A stretch of DNA of 38,800 bases from Veillonellales bacterium (GCA_944390485.1 CALXPQ010000010.1:1-38800), one strand, 5' to 3'. Positions 15,092-23,121 are shown, numbered from the stretch's first letter. The notes: generated by a model from the letters alone, not told the origin. Made by a program: numbers and translations.

Positions 15092-16255
15092 TTATTTGGA
15101 CAGCAGCGGGATCATGCAGACGACGAGCCCGCCGGCAACAACAGAGGCGATCTGACCAGCGACGTTGACGCCGATAGCATCCTGAACGATGAAGTTCGTG
15201 GGATCGTCTTTCAGTGCCATCTTAGCGATAACACGGCCGGACATCGGGAATGCGGAGATGCCGCATGCGCCGATCATCGGGTTGATCTTCTTCGGCAGGA
15301 AGAGGTTCAGGATCTTTGCGAAGATGACGCCGCCTGCCGTATCGAATACGAAGGCTACAGCGCCCAGGCACAGGATCTTGAATACGTCGAAGGTCAGGAA
15401 GTTTTCCGCCGTCATGGTGGAGCCTACGACCAGACCGAGGAACAGGGTGACGAGGTTGGACAGATCATCCTTCGCGCAGTTCGCGAGCTGATCGGTGCAG
15501 CCGGAAACTTTCAGCAGATTGCCAAACATGAGGGCGCCGATCAGCGGTACGGACATCGGTGCCACAATGCCTGCGACCATGACGATCATCAGCGGGAAGA
15601 TGAACAGAGCGCGGTCGGAGACCGGAGTTTCGCCGGTGAACGGCATACGGATCTGACGTTCATGCTTCGTGGTGAGCAGCTTGATGATCGGAGGCTGGAT
15701 AACCGGCACGAGGGACATGTAGCAGTATGCCGCTACGGACAACGGTCCAAGCATTTCCTGTGCATAACGGGATGCGACGAAAATGGTGGTCGGGCCGTCA
15801 GCCGCGCCGATGATGCCGATGGAAGCAGCCTGGTTGAACGGGAAGCCGATGCAGGCAGCGAGGAATGCGGTCATGAAGATACCGAACTGAGCTGCTGCCG
15901 CGAAGAACATGACGAAAGGCTTTCTCATGAGCGGGCTGAATTCGCACATCGCGCCGATGGCGATAAAGATCATGACAGGGAAAAGTTCGTTTGCGATGCC
16001 TGCTTTGTAGAGAACAAACAGGAAGCCTTCAGCGCCCGGATCCTGGAGCACTGCGTAGTGGCCCGGGATGTTGGCAAGGATACAGCCGACGCCCATCGGG
16101 AAGAGAAGCATCGGTTCGTAGTCGTATCTTACGGCGAGGAACATCAGGATGAAGCCGATGACGAACATCGCGAGGATGCCGGGATCAGCGACGCCGTAGA
16201 TACCCTGGAAAAGCTCGTCGAACAAATGAGGGTTCTGAGCCAAAGTATCCATCAT
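15092..16255 (-). CDS. Na+-translocating decarboxylase beta subunit (module 4)
   Basis: This 387-residue OadB-family protein differs from the module 3 copy at only two residues. At the DNA level the segment 15470-16255 matches 12300-13086 almost base for base, while the part encoding the last 120 residues shows more silent changes. Key residues in GAADGPT and GISAFPMSGR are present. The start is ATGATG; the stop of a 46-codon leader frame (TGA, 16254-16252) overlaps it, so translation may be coupled. It is presumed to export Na+ using carboxybiotin formed by an alpha subunit encoded elsewhere. Confidence 0.9.
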   Translation of the reverse strand: MMDTLAQNPHLFDELFQGIYGVADPGILAMFVIGFILMFLAVRYDYEPMLLFPMGVGCILANIPGHYAVLQDPGAEGFLFVLYKAGIANELFPVMIFIAIGAMCEFSPLMRKPFVMFFAAAAQFGIFMTAFLAACIGFPFNQAASIGIIGAADGPTTIFVASRYAQEMLGPLSVAAYCYMSLVPVIQPPIIKLLTTKHERQIRMPFTGETPVSDRALFIFPLMIVMVAGIVAPMSVPLIGALMFGNLLKVSGCTDQLANCAKDDLSNLVTLFLGLVVGSTMTAENFLTFDVFKILCLGAVAFVFDTAGGVIFAKILNLFLPKKINPMIGACGISAFPMSGRVIAKMALKDDPTNFIVQDAIGVNVAGQIASVVAGGLVVCMIPLLSK

Positions 16256-16392
16256 GGTAATAAATCCTCCTCTAATCTTGGTTCTACATGTGTTATAAAT
16301 TTACATGATTTGAAACTACTTATTATCGATTTCTCTCGCAAATATAAATCATGCAGTTTATAACTCTCTGTAAACAGCGGTCTTTTCTGCAT
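16252..16392 (-). CDS. Possible leader peptide of module 4
   Basis: A 46-codon frame begins MQKRPLFTESYK after GGAGGG and ends in a TGA that overlaps the first ATG of the beta-subunit gene. Overlap of this kind suggests translational coupling. The matching frame in module 3 shares only the start, so coupling is not conserved between copies. Confidence 0.4.
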   Translation of the reverse strand: MQKRPLFTESYKLHDLYLREKSIISSFKSCKFITHVEPRLEEDLLP

Positions 16393-16411
16393 CCCTCCTC
16401 CTTGACCATAG
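16378..16411 (-). promoter_or_regulatory. Conserved 34-base leader element (module 4)
   Basis: Counterpart of 13214-13247: CTATGGTC, GGAGGGATGCAGA and AAGACCG in the same order at the same distance (about 50 bases) from the -10 box. Confidence 0.55.
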
Positions 16412-16455
16412 GATACGCAGTGATTGAATTCCGTAATTTCAATAACCACGTCCTC

Positions 16456-16484
16456 ATTGTAAATGACGTGTACCTATCTGTCAA
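16456..16484 (-). promoter_or_regulatory. Promoter of module 4
   Basis: TTGACA (16484-16479), 17 bases, TACAAT (16461-16456) on the minus strand. Upstream, 16485-16707 holds no gene that I can recognise. Confidence 0.85.
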
Positions 16485-16707
16485 CGCACGTGCCTGTTTA
16501 TCGGGCTTTACCGGTTATAAGAACATTTAATAAGCGCCTCCGAATCATGTACGCGGGGACAGTTTCTCATAGAATGCAGTTTATGGATTCAGCCATAAAA
16601 AGAGGCCTTTGGCTTGCGCCGCCGGCCTGCCCCTGAAGGGTGTTTTCATATTTTTTATTTTATTTCCGATAGATTTACAAAATAATTTAGGAAAAATTTT
16701 TCTGTCG

Positions 16708-16745
16708 TAAGAAAAGGCGGCCGCCTCTTTTCGATGCCGCCGCCT
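16708..16745 (-). terminator. Terminator of the biotin operon
   Basis: AGGCGGC (16715-16721) pairs with GCCGCCT (16739-16745), and the minus strand continues TTTTCTT. Confidence 0.75.
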
Positions 16746-16763
16746 CATGGATGGGCCTCTGTA

Positions 16764-18119
16764 TCACTTTCCCAGCACGTCTTCCACCGATTCCCGGCAG
16801 AGCTCCACCGCTTTCTTCGCCGTCTCCCGGTCGAGCGTGAGCGGCGGATTGAAGTAGATCACGTCGCCCATGGGCCGGAGCACGAGGCCCCGCGCCATGG
16901 CCCGGCGGAAGATCTGCCACCCGATGCGCCGCGCCGGATCGAAGGGCTTCTTCGTCTCCCGGTCTTCTACGAGCTCCATGGCGTTGATGAGGCCGATATG
17001 GCGGATCTCTCCCATGTTCGGATGACGGCCGAGCGCCTTCTCCAGCTCTTCATGGAGGTACCGTCCCACGTCCGCGGCCTTCTCGAGGATATGGTCGCGC
17101 TTCAGGATGCGGAGCACGGCGAGCGCCGCCGCGCAGCCGATGGGATTGCCTGCGTAGGTGTGGCTGTGCACGAAGGCCTTGTGCTTGCCGTAGTCATCGT
17201 AGAACGCGTCGTAGATCCGGTCCGTGGTGATGGTGATGGACATGGGCAGGTATCCTCCGGTGAGCCCCTTGGAGGTGCAGAGGATATCCGGACTGATGCC
17301 GGCGTGCTCGATGGCAAAGAGCTTCCCCGTGCGGCCGAAGCCCGCGGCGATTTCGTCGTCGATGAGGAGGACGCCGTACTCGTCGCAGAGCTTCCGGAGC
17401 TCCCGGAGGTACTCCGCCGGATAGATGCGCATGCCCGCTGCCCCCTGGAGGATCGGCTCCACGATGACCGCGGCGGTCTCCTTCCCGTACGCCTCGAAGG
17501 CTTTTTCCGCGCTCTCGAAGCATTCGCACGCGCAGGTGTCCCGCGTCTTCCCGTAGGGACAGCGGAAGCAGTCCAGCCCGCCGAAGTGGATGTTGTGCAT
17601 CATCATGGGCTGATAGATTTTCGCGTACATGTCCATGCCGCCCACGGAGAGCGCGCCGATGGTCTCGCCGTGGTAGGAGTCGGCGAGGCACATGAAGCGC
17701 TGCCGCTCGGGATGTCCGGTCTGGTAGTGATACTGGAAGGCCATCTTCAGCGCCGCCTCCACGGCGGACGACCCGTTGTCATGGAAGCTGAATTTCGTGA
17801 GCCCCGCCGGCAGGAGCGGCGCGAGCTCACGGCAGAGCTCGATGGCCGGACGGTGGGAGAAATTCGTGAAGATCACGTGCTCGAGCGTGTCCACCTGCTC
17901 TTTGATGGCCTGATTGATCTCCGGGTTGCAGTGGCCGAGCAGATTGCACCACCAGGAGCTGATGATGTCCAGGTAGGCTTTCCCGTCCGTGCCGTACAGG
18001 TAGAGCCCCTTCGCGTGGTCGATCACCACCGGAGGGAAGACCTCCGCGTCCTTCATCTGCTGCGCCGGGTGCCAGATGTATTTCTCGTCTTCTTTCTGCC
18101 AGTCGATGGATTCTTTCAT
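16764..18119 (-). CDS. bioA: Adenosylmethionine-8-amino-7-oxononanoate aminotransferase BioA
   Basis: This cytosolic PLP enzyme transfers an amino group from S-adenosylmethionine to 7-keto-8-aminopelargonate, giving 7,8-diaminopelargonate in biotin synthesis. The 451 residues show the BioA start IDWQKEDEKYIWHPAQQM, the substrate-site SSWWCNLLGHCNP, the PLP aspartate in LLIDDEIAAGFGRTG (about 254) and the Schiff-base lysine in CTSKGLTGGYLP (K284). All catalytic parts are present. It lies 16 bases after bioD and is the last gene of the operon. The ATG has a GGAGGACG site. Confidence 0.95.
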   Translation of the reverse strand: MKESIDWQKEDEKYIWHPAQQMKDAEVFPPVVIDHAKGLYLYGTDGKAYLDIISSWWCNLLGHCNPEINQAIKEQVDTLEHVIFTNFSHRPAIELCRELAPLLPAGLTKFSFHDNGSSAVEAALKMAFQYHYQTGHPERQRFMCLADSYHGETIGALSVGGMDMYAKIYQPMMMHNIHFGGLDCFRCPYGKTRDTCACECFESAEKAFEAYGKETAAVIVEPILQGAAGMRIYPAEYLRELRKLCDEYGVLLIDDEIAAGFGRTGKLFAIEHAGISPDILCTSKGLTGGYLPMSITITTDRIYDAFYDDYGKHKAFVHSHTYAGNPIGCAAALAVLRILKRDHILEKAADVGRYLHEELEKALGRHPNMGEIRHIGLINAMELVEDRETKKPFDPARRIGWQIFRRAMARGLVLRPMGDVIYFNPPLTLDRETAKKAVELCRESVEDVLGK

Positions 18120-18135
18120 GGGTGCGTCCTCCTTC

Positions 18136-18804
18136 TCACTCGTACAGCGCCGCGAGCCGCGCCGGGTCCGCGCCGATCACCGTGTCCCCGCGGCGGATCT
18201 TCGCCAGCACGGGGAGCCCCGTCATCTCTTCGATCATCTTCACATTGTCCTCTTCCATGACGCCGCCCTTCCAGTTGTTCAGGAGGACGCCCTTCGCGGG
18301 GAGGCCTTTCGCTTTCATGTAGAACGCAGTGAGCACCACGTGATTGATCGTGCCGAGCCCCGCGTCCGCCACGATGAGCGACGGCAGGCGAAGCCAGCGC
18401 ACGATGTCCTCCAGATAGTACACCGCGGTCCCGTCGTGCCGGATGGGGCAGCAGATGCCGCCGCTCCCCTCCATGGTCACGTAGGGATATCTAGCCGCCA
18501 CGCGGTCCCACGCCGCGAGGATCACGTCCTTCTCCACCGGATGGCCCTCGATGCGCGCCGCCAGATGGGGCGATACGGCATTCCTGTACAGGTAGGAGAG
18601 GAGCATGTCCTCCGGCTCCCCGATGCCGGCGAAGTGGTTCACGAAGCCCGCGTCGCTCTCCGCGACGGAGTCCGCCCCACTGATGGCCGCCTTGTAATAG
18701 CCCGCATCGTACCCCGCTTCGCGGAGCGTCTTCACGAGAAGCGCCGTCACGTAGGTCTTGCCGATGTCCGTATCCGTCCCCGTGATGAATAATCCTTTGC
18801 CCAT
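18136..18804 (-). CDS. bioD: Dethiobiotin synthetase BioD
   Basis: This ATP-dependent enzyme closes the ureido ring of dethiobiotin from diaminopelargonate and CO2. The P-loop GTDTDIGKTYVTALL is at residues 9-23, the YYKAAISGAD segment carries the substrate lysine, and MEGSGGICCPI contains the second conserved loop. The 222 residues are usual for BioD. It sits between bioY and bioA. The classical family has VEGAGG where MEGSGG is seen, a mild substitution. Confidence 0.92.
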   Translation of the reverse strand: MGKGLFITGTDTDIGKTYVTALLVKTLREAGYDAGYYKAAISGADSVAESDAGFVNHFAGIGEPEDMLLSYLYRNAVSPHLAARIEGHPVEKDVILAAWDRVAARYPYVTMEGSGGICCPIRHDGTAVYYLEDIVRWLRLPSLIVADAGLGTINHVVLTAFYMKAKGLPAKGVLLNNWKGGVMEEDNVKMIEEMTGLPVLAKIRRGDTVIGADPARLAALYE

Positions 18805-18870
18805 GATCCATTCCCCTTTCCGATTCAGAAGTGCCGCCGGAGCAGCAAAAAAGGGCGCGCCGCGCCCCGA

Positions 18871-19470
18871 TCAGCGGATGATGCCCTCCGCCCGCCAGAG
18901 CCGCCGCGCGAGCAGCGCCGCGAGGACGCACAGGCAGAGGTCCCCCGGCACGGCGAGCAGGAAGCAGTACAGCACCACCGGCCATATGCCGATGGGCGTG
19001 CCCAGATAGAAATTGTTGATGAGATACACGTAGACCATCCCGAAGAGATAGACTACGAGAAGCCCCGCGAAATTTGCCGCGAGGAGCCGCGGGAGCGAAG
19101 GCAGGCCCGCCGCCCCTTCGCGGATCTTTCCTGTGAGCCACGCGCCGGCGATGAATCCCGCCAGGTAGCCGAAGGTGGGCTGGAAGACGTACCCCGGCCC
19201 GCCGCCCTGCGTGAAGACCGGCACGCCGATGAGTCCCAGCGCCACGTAGAGCGCCACCGACGCCGCGCCCCGCCGGCTGCCGAGGATGAGCCCCGCCAGC
19301 GTGGTGAAGAGAAGCTGCAGCGTGAAAGGGCACACCGGCACGGGCACCCGGATGAAAGCCCCCACGGCGGTGAGCGCCGTAAACAGGCCGAAGAGCACCA
19401 TGTCCCTCGTCCGATTCCTCATGATTCCCGCCGCTTCCTGATGCATCATCATCGCCTCATTTGTTTTCAT
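18871..19470 (-). CDS. bioY: Biotin transporter substrate-binding subunit BioY
   Basis: This membrane protein takes up biotin, either alone or with an ECF energising module. About six helices are visible, with the family signatures TALTAVGAFIRVPVPVCPFTLQ, GPGYVFQPTFGYLAGFIAGA and LGTPIGIWP. The start is uncertain: ATG at 19470 is used because the promoter predicts a transcript start near 19491. ATG at 19422, after AGGAAGCGG, would give the more usual length of about 183 residues. First gene of the operon bioY-bioD-bioA; pairing of an uptake gene with synthesis genes suggests shared control by biotin. Confidence 0.92.
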   Translation of the reverse strand: MKTNEAMMMHQEAAGIMRNRTRDMVLFGLFTALTAVGAFIRVPVPVCPFTLQLLFTTLAGLILGSRRGAASVALYVALGLIGVPVFTQGGGPGYVFQPTFGYLAGFIAGAWLTGKIREGAAGLPSLPRLLAANFAGLLVVYLFGMVYVYLINNFYLGTPIGIWPVVLYCFLLAVPGDLCLCVLAALLARRLWRAEGIIR

Positions 19471-19497
19471 CAAAATCCATTCAGGTTTACGTATACA

Positions 19498-19537
19498 ACC
19501 ATATAACAACTCTTATTTGCTGTCAATGTTTACATTT
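19498..19537 (-). promoter_or_regulatory. Promoter of the biotin operon with possible BirA half-site
   Basis: On the minus strand TTGACA (19526-19521), 17 bases, TATGGT (19503-19498). An ATGTAAAC half-site resembling the BirA operator overlaps the upstream edge. The expected second half (GTTnACA type) is present only as a poor GTTGTTAT match, so BirA control is a guess. Confidence 0.6.
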
Positions 19538-19572
19538 TATTTCTGTTGACATAGGAAGCGCTGCGTCCGTGC

Positions 19573-19578
19573 TATAAT
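19573..19578 (+). promoter_or_regulatory. -10 box of the threonine-aldolase-like gene
   Basis: A perfect TATAAT lies 30 bases before a purine-rich AGAAAGAAGG ribosome site. The only good -35 (TTGACA at 19546-19551) is 21 bases away, longer than normal. Confidence 0.5.
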
Positions 19579-19613
19579 AAGAAAAAATTTTCAGAAAGAA
19601 GGTCGAACCTGTC

Positions 19614-20645
19614 ATGTTATTTTTTGTAAACGATTACGGCGAAGGCGCGCACGAAGCGGTCCTCGCCCATCTGGCGGAAACGAACCGGGAGCATCTCACC
19701 GGCTACGGCAGCGACCCCTACACGGCCCGCGCGAAGGAAAAGATCCTCGCCGCCGCGGGCTGCCCGGACGGGGACGTGTACTTCCTCTCCGGCGGCACCC
19801 AGACGAACGAGACGGTCATCTCCGCATACCTCCGCACCTGGGAAGGGGCCGTGGCGTGCGAGACCGGCCACATCGCCGTGCACGAAGCGGGTGCCATCGA
19901 GCACAGCGGCCACAAAGTGCTCACCGTCCCCGCGCACGACGGCAAGATGGACGCGGCGGAGCTCGACGCGTACCTCGCGGCGTTCTTCACCGACGGCAAT
20001 CACGAGCACATGGTCTTCCCCGGCCTCGTCTACCTCTCCTATCCCACCGAGTACGGCACGCTCTACACGAAAGACGAGCTCGCCGCCCTCTCTGCGGCCG
20101 CGCACAAGTACGGCCTGCCGCTCTACCTCGACGGCGCGCGCCTCGGCTACGGCCTCGCGAGCCCCGCGTGCGATCTGACGCTCCCCGACATCGCCGCCCT
20201 CGCGGACGTCTTCTACATCGGCGGCACGAAGGTGGGCGCCCTCTGCGGCGAAGCGGTGGTCTTCCCCCACGGCGCGCCGGCCCATTTCCTCACCCACGTG
20301 AAGCAGCACGGCGCGCTCATGGCGAAGGGCCGCCTCCTGGGCGTGCAGTTCGACGCGCTCTTCACGGACGGCCTGTACTTCTCCATCAGCCGCCATGCCA
20401 TCGACATGGCCATGAAGCTGAAGCAGGTCTTCCTGGACAAAGGCTACCCGCTCTACATCGACTCCCCCACGAACCAGCAGTTCGTCATCCTCACGCAGGC
20501 CGAAGCGGAGGAAATCGCGGAATACGCGCAGTTCGAAGTGTGGGAACCGTGCGGCGGCGGCCGGATGGTGGTGCGCTTCGCCGTCTCCTGGGCGACGGAA
20601 GCCGCCGACATCGACGCGCTGGCGGCCATCCTGCCGGAAAAATAA
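19614..20645 (+). CDS. Low-specificity threonine aldolase / beta-eliminating lyase family protein
   Basis: This 343-residue PLP enzyme has the fold-type I aldolase layout: FVNDYGEGAHEAVL at the start, FLSGGTQTNE for the cofactor phosphate, GHIAVHEAGAIEHSGHKV, the PLP aspartate in YLDGARLGYGL and the lysine in YIGGTKVGALCGE. The best-known reaction of this group is cleavage of L-threonine or L-allo-threonine to glycine and acetaldehyde. Some relatives are lyases for other amino acids, so the substrate is a family-level guess. It is monocistronic and divergent from the biotin operon. Confidence 0.88.
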   Translation: MLFFVNDYGEGAHEAVLAHLAETNREHLTGYGSDPYTARAKEKILAAAGCPDGDVYFLSGGTQTNETVISAYLRTWEGAVACETGHIAVHEAGAIEHSGHKVLTVPAHDGKMDAAELDAYLAAFFTDGNHEHMVFPGLVYLSYPTEYGTLYTKDELAALSAAAHKYGLPLYLDGARLGYGLASPACDLTLPDIAALADVFYIGGTKVGALCGEAVVFPHGAPAHFLTHVKQHGALMAKGRLLGVQFDALFTDGLYFSISRHAIDMAMKLKQVFLDKGYPLYIDSPTNQQFVILTQAEAEEIAEYAQFEVWEPCGGGRMVVRFAVSWATEAADIDALAAILPEK

Positions 20646-20656
20646 AACGGACACGC

Positions 20657-20687
20657 AAAAATCCGCAGGGATTCCCTGCGGATTTTT
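20657..20687 (+). terminator. Bidirectional terminator
   Basis: ATCCGCAGGG (20661-20670) pairs with CCCTGCGGAT (20674-20683), with A and T runs outside. It serves the aldolase gene and the convergent proB. Confidence 0.92.
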
Positions 20688-20701
20688 TCATGCTTTCCTT
20701 C

Positions 20702-21502
20702 TTACCGGGCGCGGCCGGGAAAGAGCGTGCCCGCCGGACGGCCGGCGAGGAAATCGTACAGTCTCTCCGGCTTCCGCCCGTTCAGGATCACCGTATCGAT
20801 CCCCTGCGCCATGGCGATCTCCGCCGCCTGCAGCTTCGTCCTCATGCCGCCTGTCCCGCGGCGGGACCCCGCGCCGCCCGCCAGATGCTTCACCGCCTCG
20901 TCTACGGTCTCCACGCGGGGCAGAAGCCGCGCGCCGGGGTGGAACCGCGGGTCCGCGTCGTACAGCCCGTCGATGTCCGAAAGGATGGCGAGCCGCCGCG
21001 CCCGGCACAGCACGGCCGTCACCGCGGACAGGCGGTCGTTGTCTCCGAAGAGCCGGTCTTCCGACTCGATCTCCGTATAGCTCACGGAGTCGTTCTCGTT
21101 CACCACGGGGATGACGCCCATGGAAAGGAGCGCGTCGAAGGTATTCGTCAGGTTTTCTTTCTTCTCCTCCTGTCCGATGTCCTCCGCGTTGAGCAGGATC
21201 TGGGCGATGGTCCTGTCGTACTCGCCGAAGAACCGGTCATACCAGTACATGAGGCGGCACTGCCCCACCGCGGCGGCCGCCTGTTTCATGCCCATAAGGC
21301 GCGGCCGCTCCGGCAGGCCCAGCCGGTTCGTCCCCACGGCGATCGCCCCGGACGAGACGAGGACGATCTCCATGCCCTGATTCCGCAGGTCCGACAGGAC
21401 CTCCGCCAGGCGGCGGAGCGACCGGAAATCCGGCTTTCCCGCCGCATTCGTCACGGTGGACGTCCCCACCTTGACCACGAGCCGCTTTTCGTGAAGCTCC
21501 AT
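20702..21502 (-). CDS. proB: Glutamate 5-kinase ProB, short form without PUA domain
   Basis: It phosphorylates glutamate in the first step of proline synthesis. The motifs KVGTSTVTN, VSSGAIAVG, VVNENDSV, FGDNDRLSA, LSDIDGLYDADPR and GTGGMRTKLQAA cover the whole amino-acid-kinase fold. The 266 residues end where the kinase domain ends; the C-terminal PUA domain found in the longer enzymes is missing, as in some other bacteria. The start is ATG at 21502 with GGAGG upstream, one base after the stop of the deacylase gene, so the two are translationally coupled. The next proline gene, proA, is not adjacent. Confidence 0.93.
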   Translation of the reverse strand: MELHEKRLVVKVGTSTVTNAAGKPDFRSLRRLAEVLSDLRNQGMEIVLVSSGAIAVGTNRLGLPERPRLMGMKQAAAAVGQCRLMYWYDRFFGEYDRTIAQILLNAEDIGQEEKKENLTNTFDALLSMGVIPVVNENDSVSYTEIESEDRLFGDNDRLSAVTAVLCRARRLAILSDIDGLYDADPRFHPGARLLPRVETVDEAVKHLAGGAGSRRGTGGMRTKLQAAEIAMAQGIDTVILNGRKPERLYDFLAGRPAGTLFPGRAR

Positions 21503-21503
21503 G

Positions 21504-22043
21504 TCACACCTCCGCGAGGACCGGCTCATGGCCGGCGAACGGCAGGAAGACGCGCAGCACGTCTTCCGTGCGCAGTTTCAGATAGCCCGTCGTGGTCCCG
21601 TCGCTGCAGCCGTACCATTCTTCTTCCGCCACGGCCCGGTCGAAGACGACCTGCACGCGCTTTTCCCCGTCCAGCAGGACGGACAGGACCGTCGCCGCCC
21701 CGACGCGGGTGCCGAGCATCGCCTCCATCTCCTCCGCCGGCGCGAAGGACACGCGGGAAACGCCCAGCGCCCGGTCGAACGCGCGGGTGCGGAAGGGCTT
21801 GTCCCCCGCCGTGATGAACAGATAGTGCGCGTCCCGCTTCCGGCTGCACAGGAAAAGCGTCTTCACCATGCGCATCTGCAGCCGCTCATTGACCGCCGCG
21901 CAGTCCTCCATCGTGACGATCTCGTCCGTCTCCACCCGCTCGAAAGGGATCGCCAGCGCGGCCAGCGTCTCATAGACCCGCTGCTGGAGCGGCGACCGGT
22001 ACCGGGCCGGCGCGTCGGTCCGGACTTCGCTCACATAACTCAT
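21504..22043 (-). CDS. PrdX/ProXp-ala-like aminoacyl-tRNA deacylase
   Basis: This 179-residue protein has the YbaK/ProRS-insertion fold. The region MRMVKTLFLCSRKRDAHYLFI contains the conserved lysine, and GTRVGAATVLSVLLD and GCSDGTTTGYLKL complete the fold. Length and pattern fit PrdX/ProXp-ala proteins, which clear alanine wrongly attached to tRNA-Pro. Coupling to proB in one operon fits a link to proline, though it is not proof of specificity. The divergent LysR gene may regulate the pair. Confidence 0.8.
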   Translation of the reverse strand: MSYVSEVRTDAPARYRSPLQQRVYETLAALAIPFERVETDEIVTMEDCAAVNERLQMRMVKTLFLCSRKRDAHYLFITAGDKPFRTRAFDRALGVSRVSFAPAEEMEAMLGTRVGAATVLSVLLDGEKRVQVVFDRAVAEEEWYGCSDGTTTGYLKLRTEDVLRVFLPFAGHEPVLAEV

Positions 22044-22144
22044 CGTTTCCCGCCTTCTTTCTTGACGATTTCATGCTTTCAGTCTACCATGCAGGAAAGA
22101 AGCACAAAAGCGAATGTTTTTCATGATTTACATGAGGAAACCAG

Positions 22145-23059
22145 ATGGAAAAGAAACGGGACATGGACACGAACCTGCAGAAGTACCGGGCCTTCCTCCT
22201 CGCGGTGGAGTGCGGCAGCTTCACCCGCGCGGCGGAGCGGCTCCACTACTCCCAGTCCGGCGTGAGCCGCATGATCGGCGACCTGGAGAAGGAGTGGCAG
22301 ACCGCCCTGCTCGAGCGGGGCCGGGGTGGTGTGAAGCTCACCAGTGAAGGGCGGAAGCTCCTCCCGCACATCCAGCGGCTCTGCGCCGCCCACGAAGCGC
22401 TCCAGGCGGAAGTAGACGCGCTCGCCGGCCTCCGGTCGGGCCTCATCCGCATCGGCACGTTCTCCAGCACGGCCACGCACTGGGCGCCGAACATCATCCG
22501 CTCCTTCCAGTGCCGCTACCCCGGCATCGAATACGAACTGCTCCTCGGCGACTACGGCGAGATCGAAACATGGATCGATACGGGCCGCGTGGACTGCGGC
22601 TTCCTGCGCCTCCCCGCCCGGCTGCCGCTCGAGACGATCCCCCTCGCGGAGGACCCGCTCCTCGCCGTCCTGCCGGAAGATCATCCCCTCGCCCGCGGAG
22701 AGACGGTCTCCGCCGCCGCGCTCTGCGCCGAGCCGTTCCTCCTGCTGGAGAAGGGCGGCCGGGCAGAAGCGGCGGACGTCTTCGCCCGGTGCGGCGTCCG
22801 CCCGAACGTGCGGTTCACCACATGGGACGACTACGCCATCCTCTCCATGGTGGAAAGCGGGCTCGGCGTGAGCATCCTGCCGAAACTCATCCTGAAGCGC
22901 ATCCCTTACCGTGTAGCCGTGCGTCCGCTGGACGTCCCCGCCAGCCGCACCATCGGCCTCGCGCTGCGGAGCCGCGCCCATGCGCCGGAAGCGGTCCGGC
23001 GTTTCCTCGACTACCTGTCCTTCCGCGATGCCCCGCCCGGCGGACCCGCTTCCGAATGA
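22145..23059 (+). CDS. LysR-family transcriptional regulator
   Basis: The 304-residue protein has a winged helix-turn-helix at residues 10-70 (AVECGSFTRAAERLHYSQSG followed by VSRMIGDLEKEW) and a periplasmic-binding-protein-like effector domain from about residue 95 (RIGTFSSTATHWAP). AGGAAACCAG lies just before the ATG. It is divergent from the deacylase/proB operon with about 100 bases between, the usual place for a LysR target. The effector is unknown. Confidence 0.88.
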   Translation: MEKKRDMDTNLQKYRAFLLAVECGSFTRAAERLHYSQSGVSRMIGDLEKEWQTALLERGRGGVKLTSEGRKLLPHIQRLCAAHEALQAEVDALAGLRSGLIRIGTFSSTATHWAPNIIRSFQCRYPGIEYELLLGDYGEIETWIDTGRVDCGFLRLPARLPLETIPLAEDPLLAVLPEDHPLARGETVSAAALCAEPFLLLEKGGRAEAADVFARCGVRPNVRFTTWDDYAILSMVESGLGVSILPKLILKRIPYRVAVRPLDVPASRTIGLALRSRAHAPEAVRRFLDYLSFRDAPPGGPASE

Positions 23060-23069
23060 GCCCATGAAA

Positions 23070-23108
23070 AAAGACCCGGACGCTTTCTTTCCCTGCGTCC
23101 GGGTCTTT
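23070..23108 (+). terminator. Bidirectional terminator
   Basis: AAAGACCCGGACGC (23070-23083) pairs perfectly with GCGTCCGGGTCTTT (23095-23108). It lies between lysR and the convergent HAD gene. Confidence 0.92.
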
Positions 23109-23121
23109 CTGTATGTACGAT

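Noticed and set aside
19546..19578. Standard promoter TTGACA...TATAAT for the aldolase gene
   Set aside because: The spacer would be 21 bases, outside the usual range; only the -10 box is reported.
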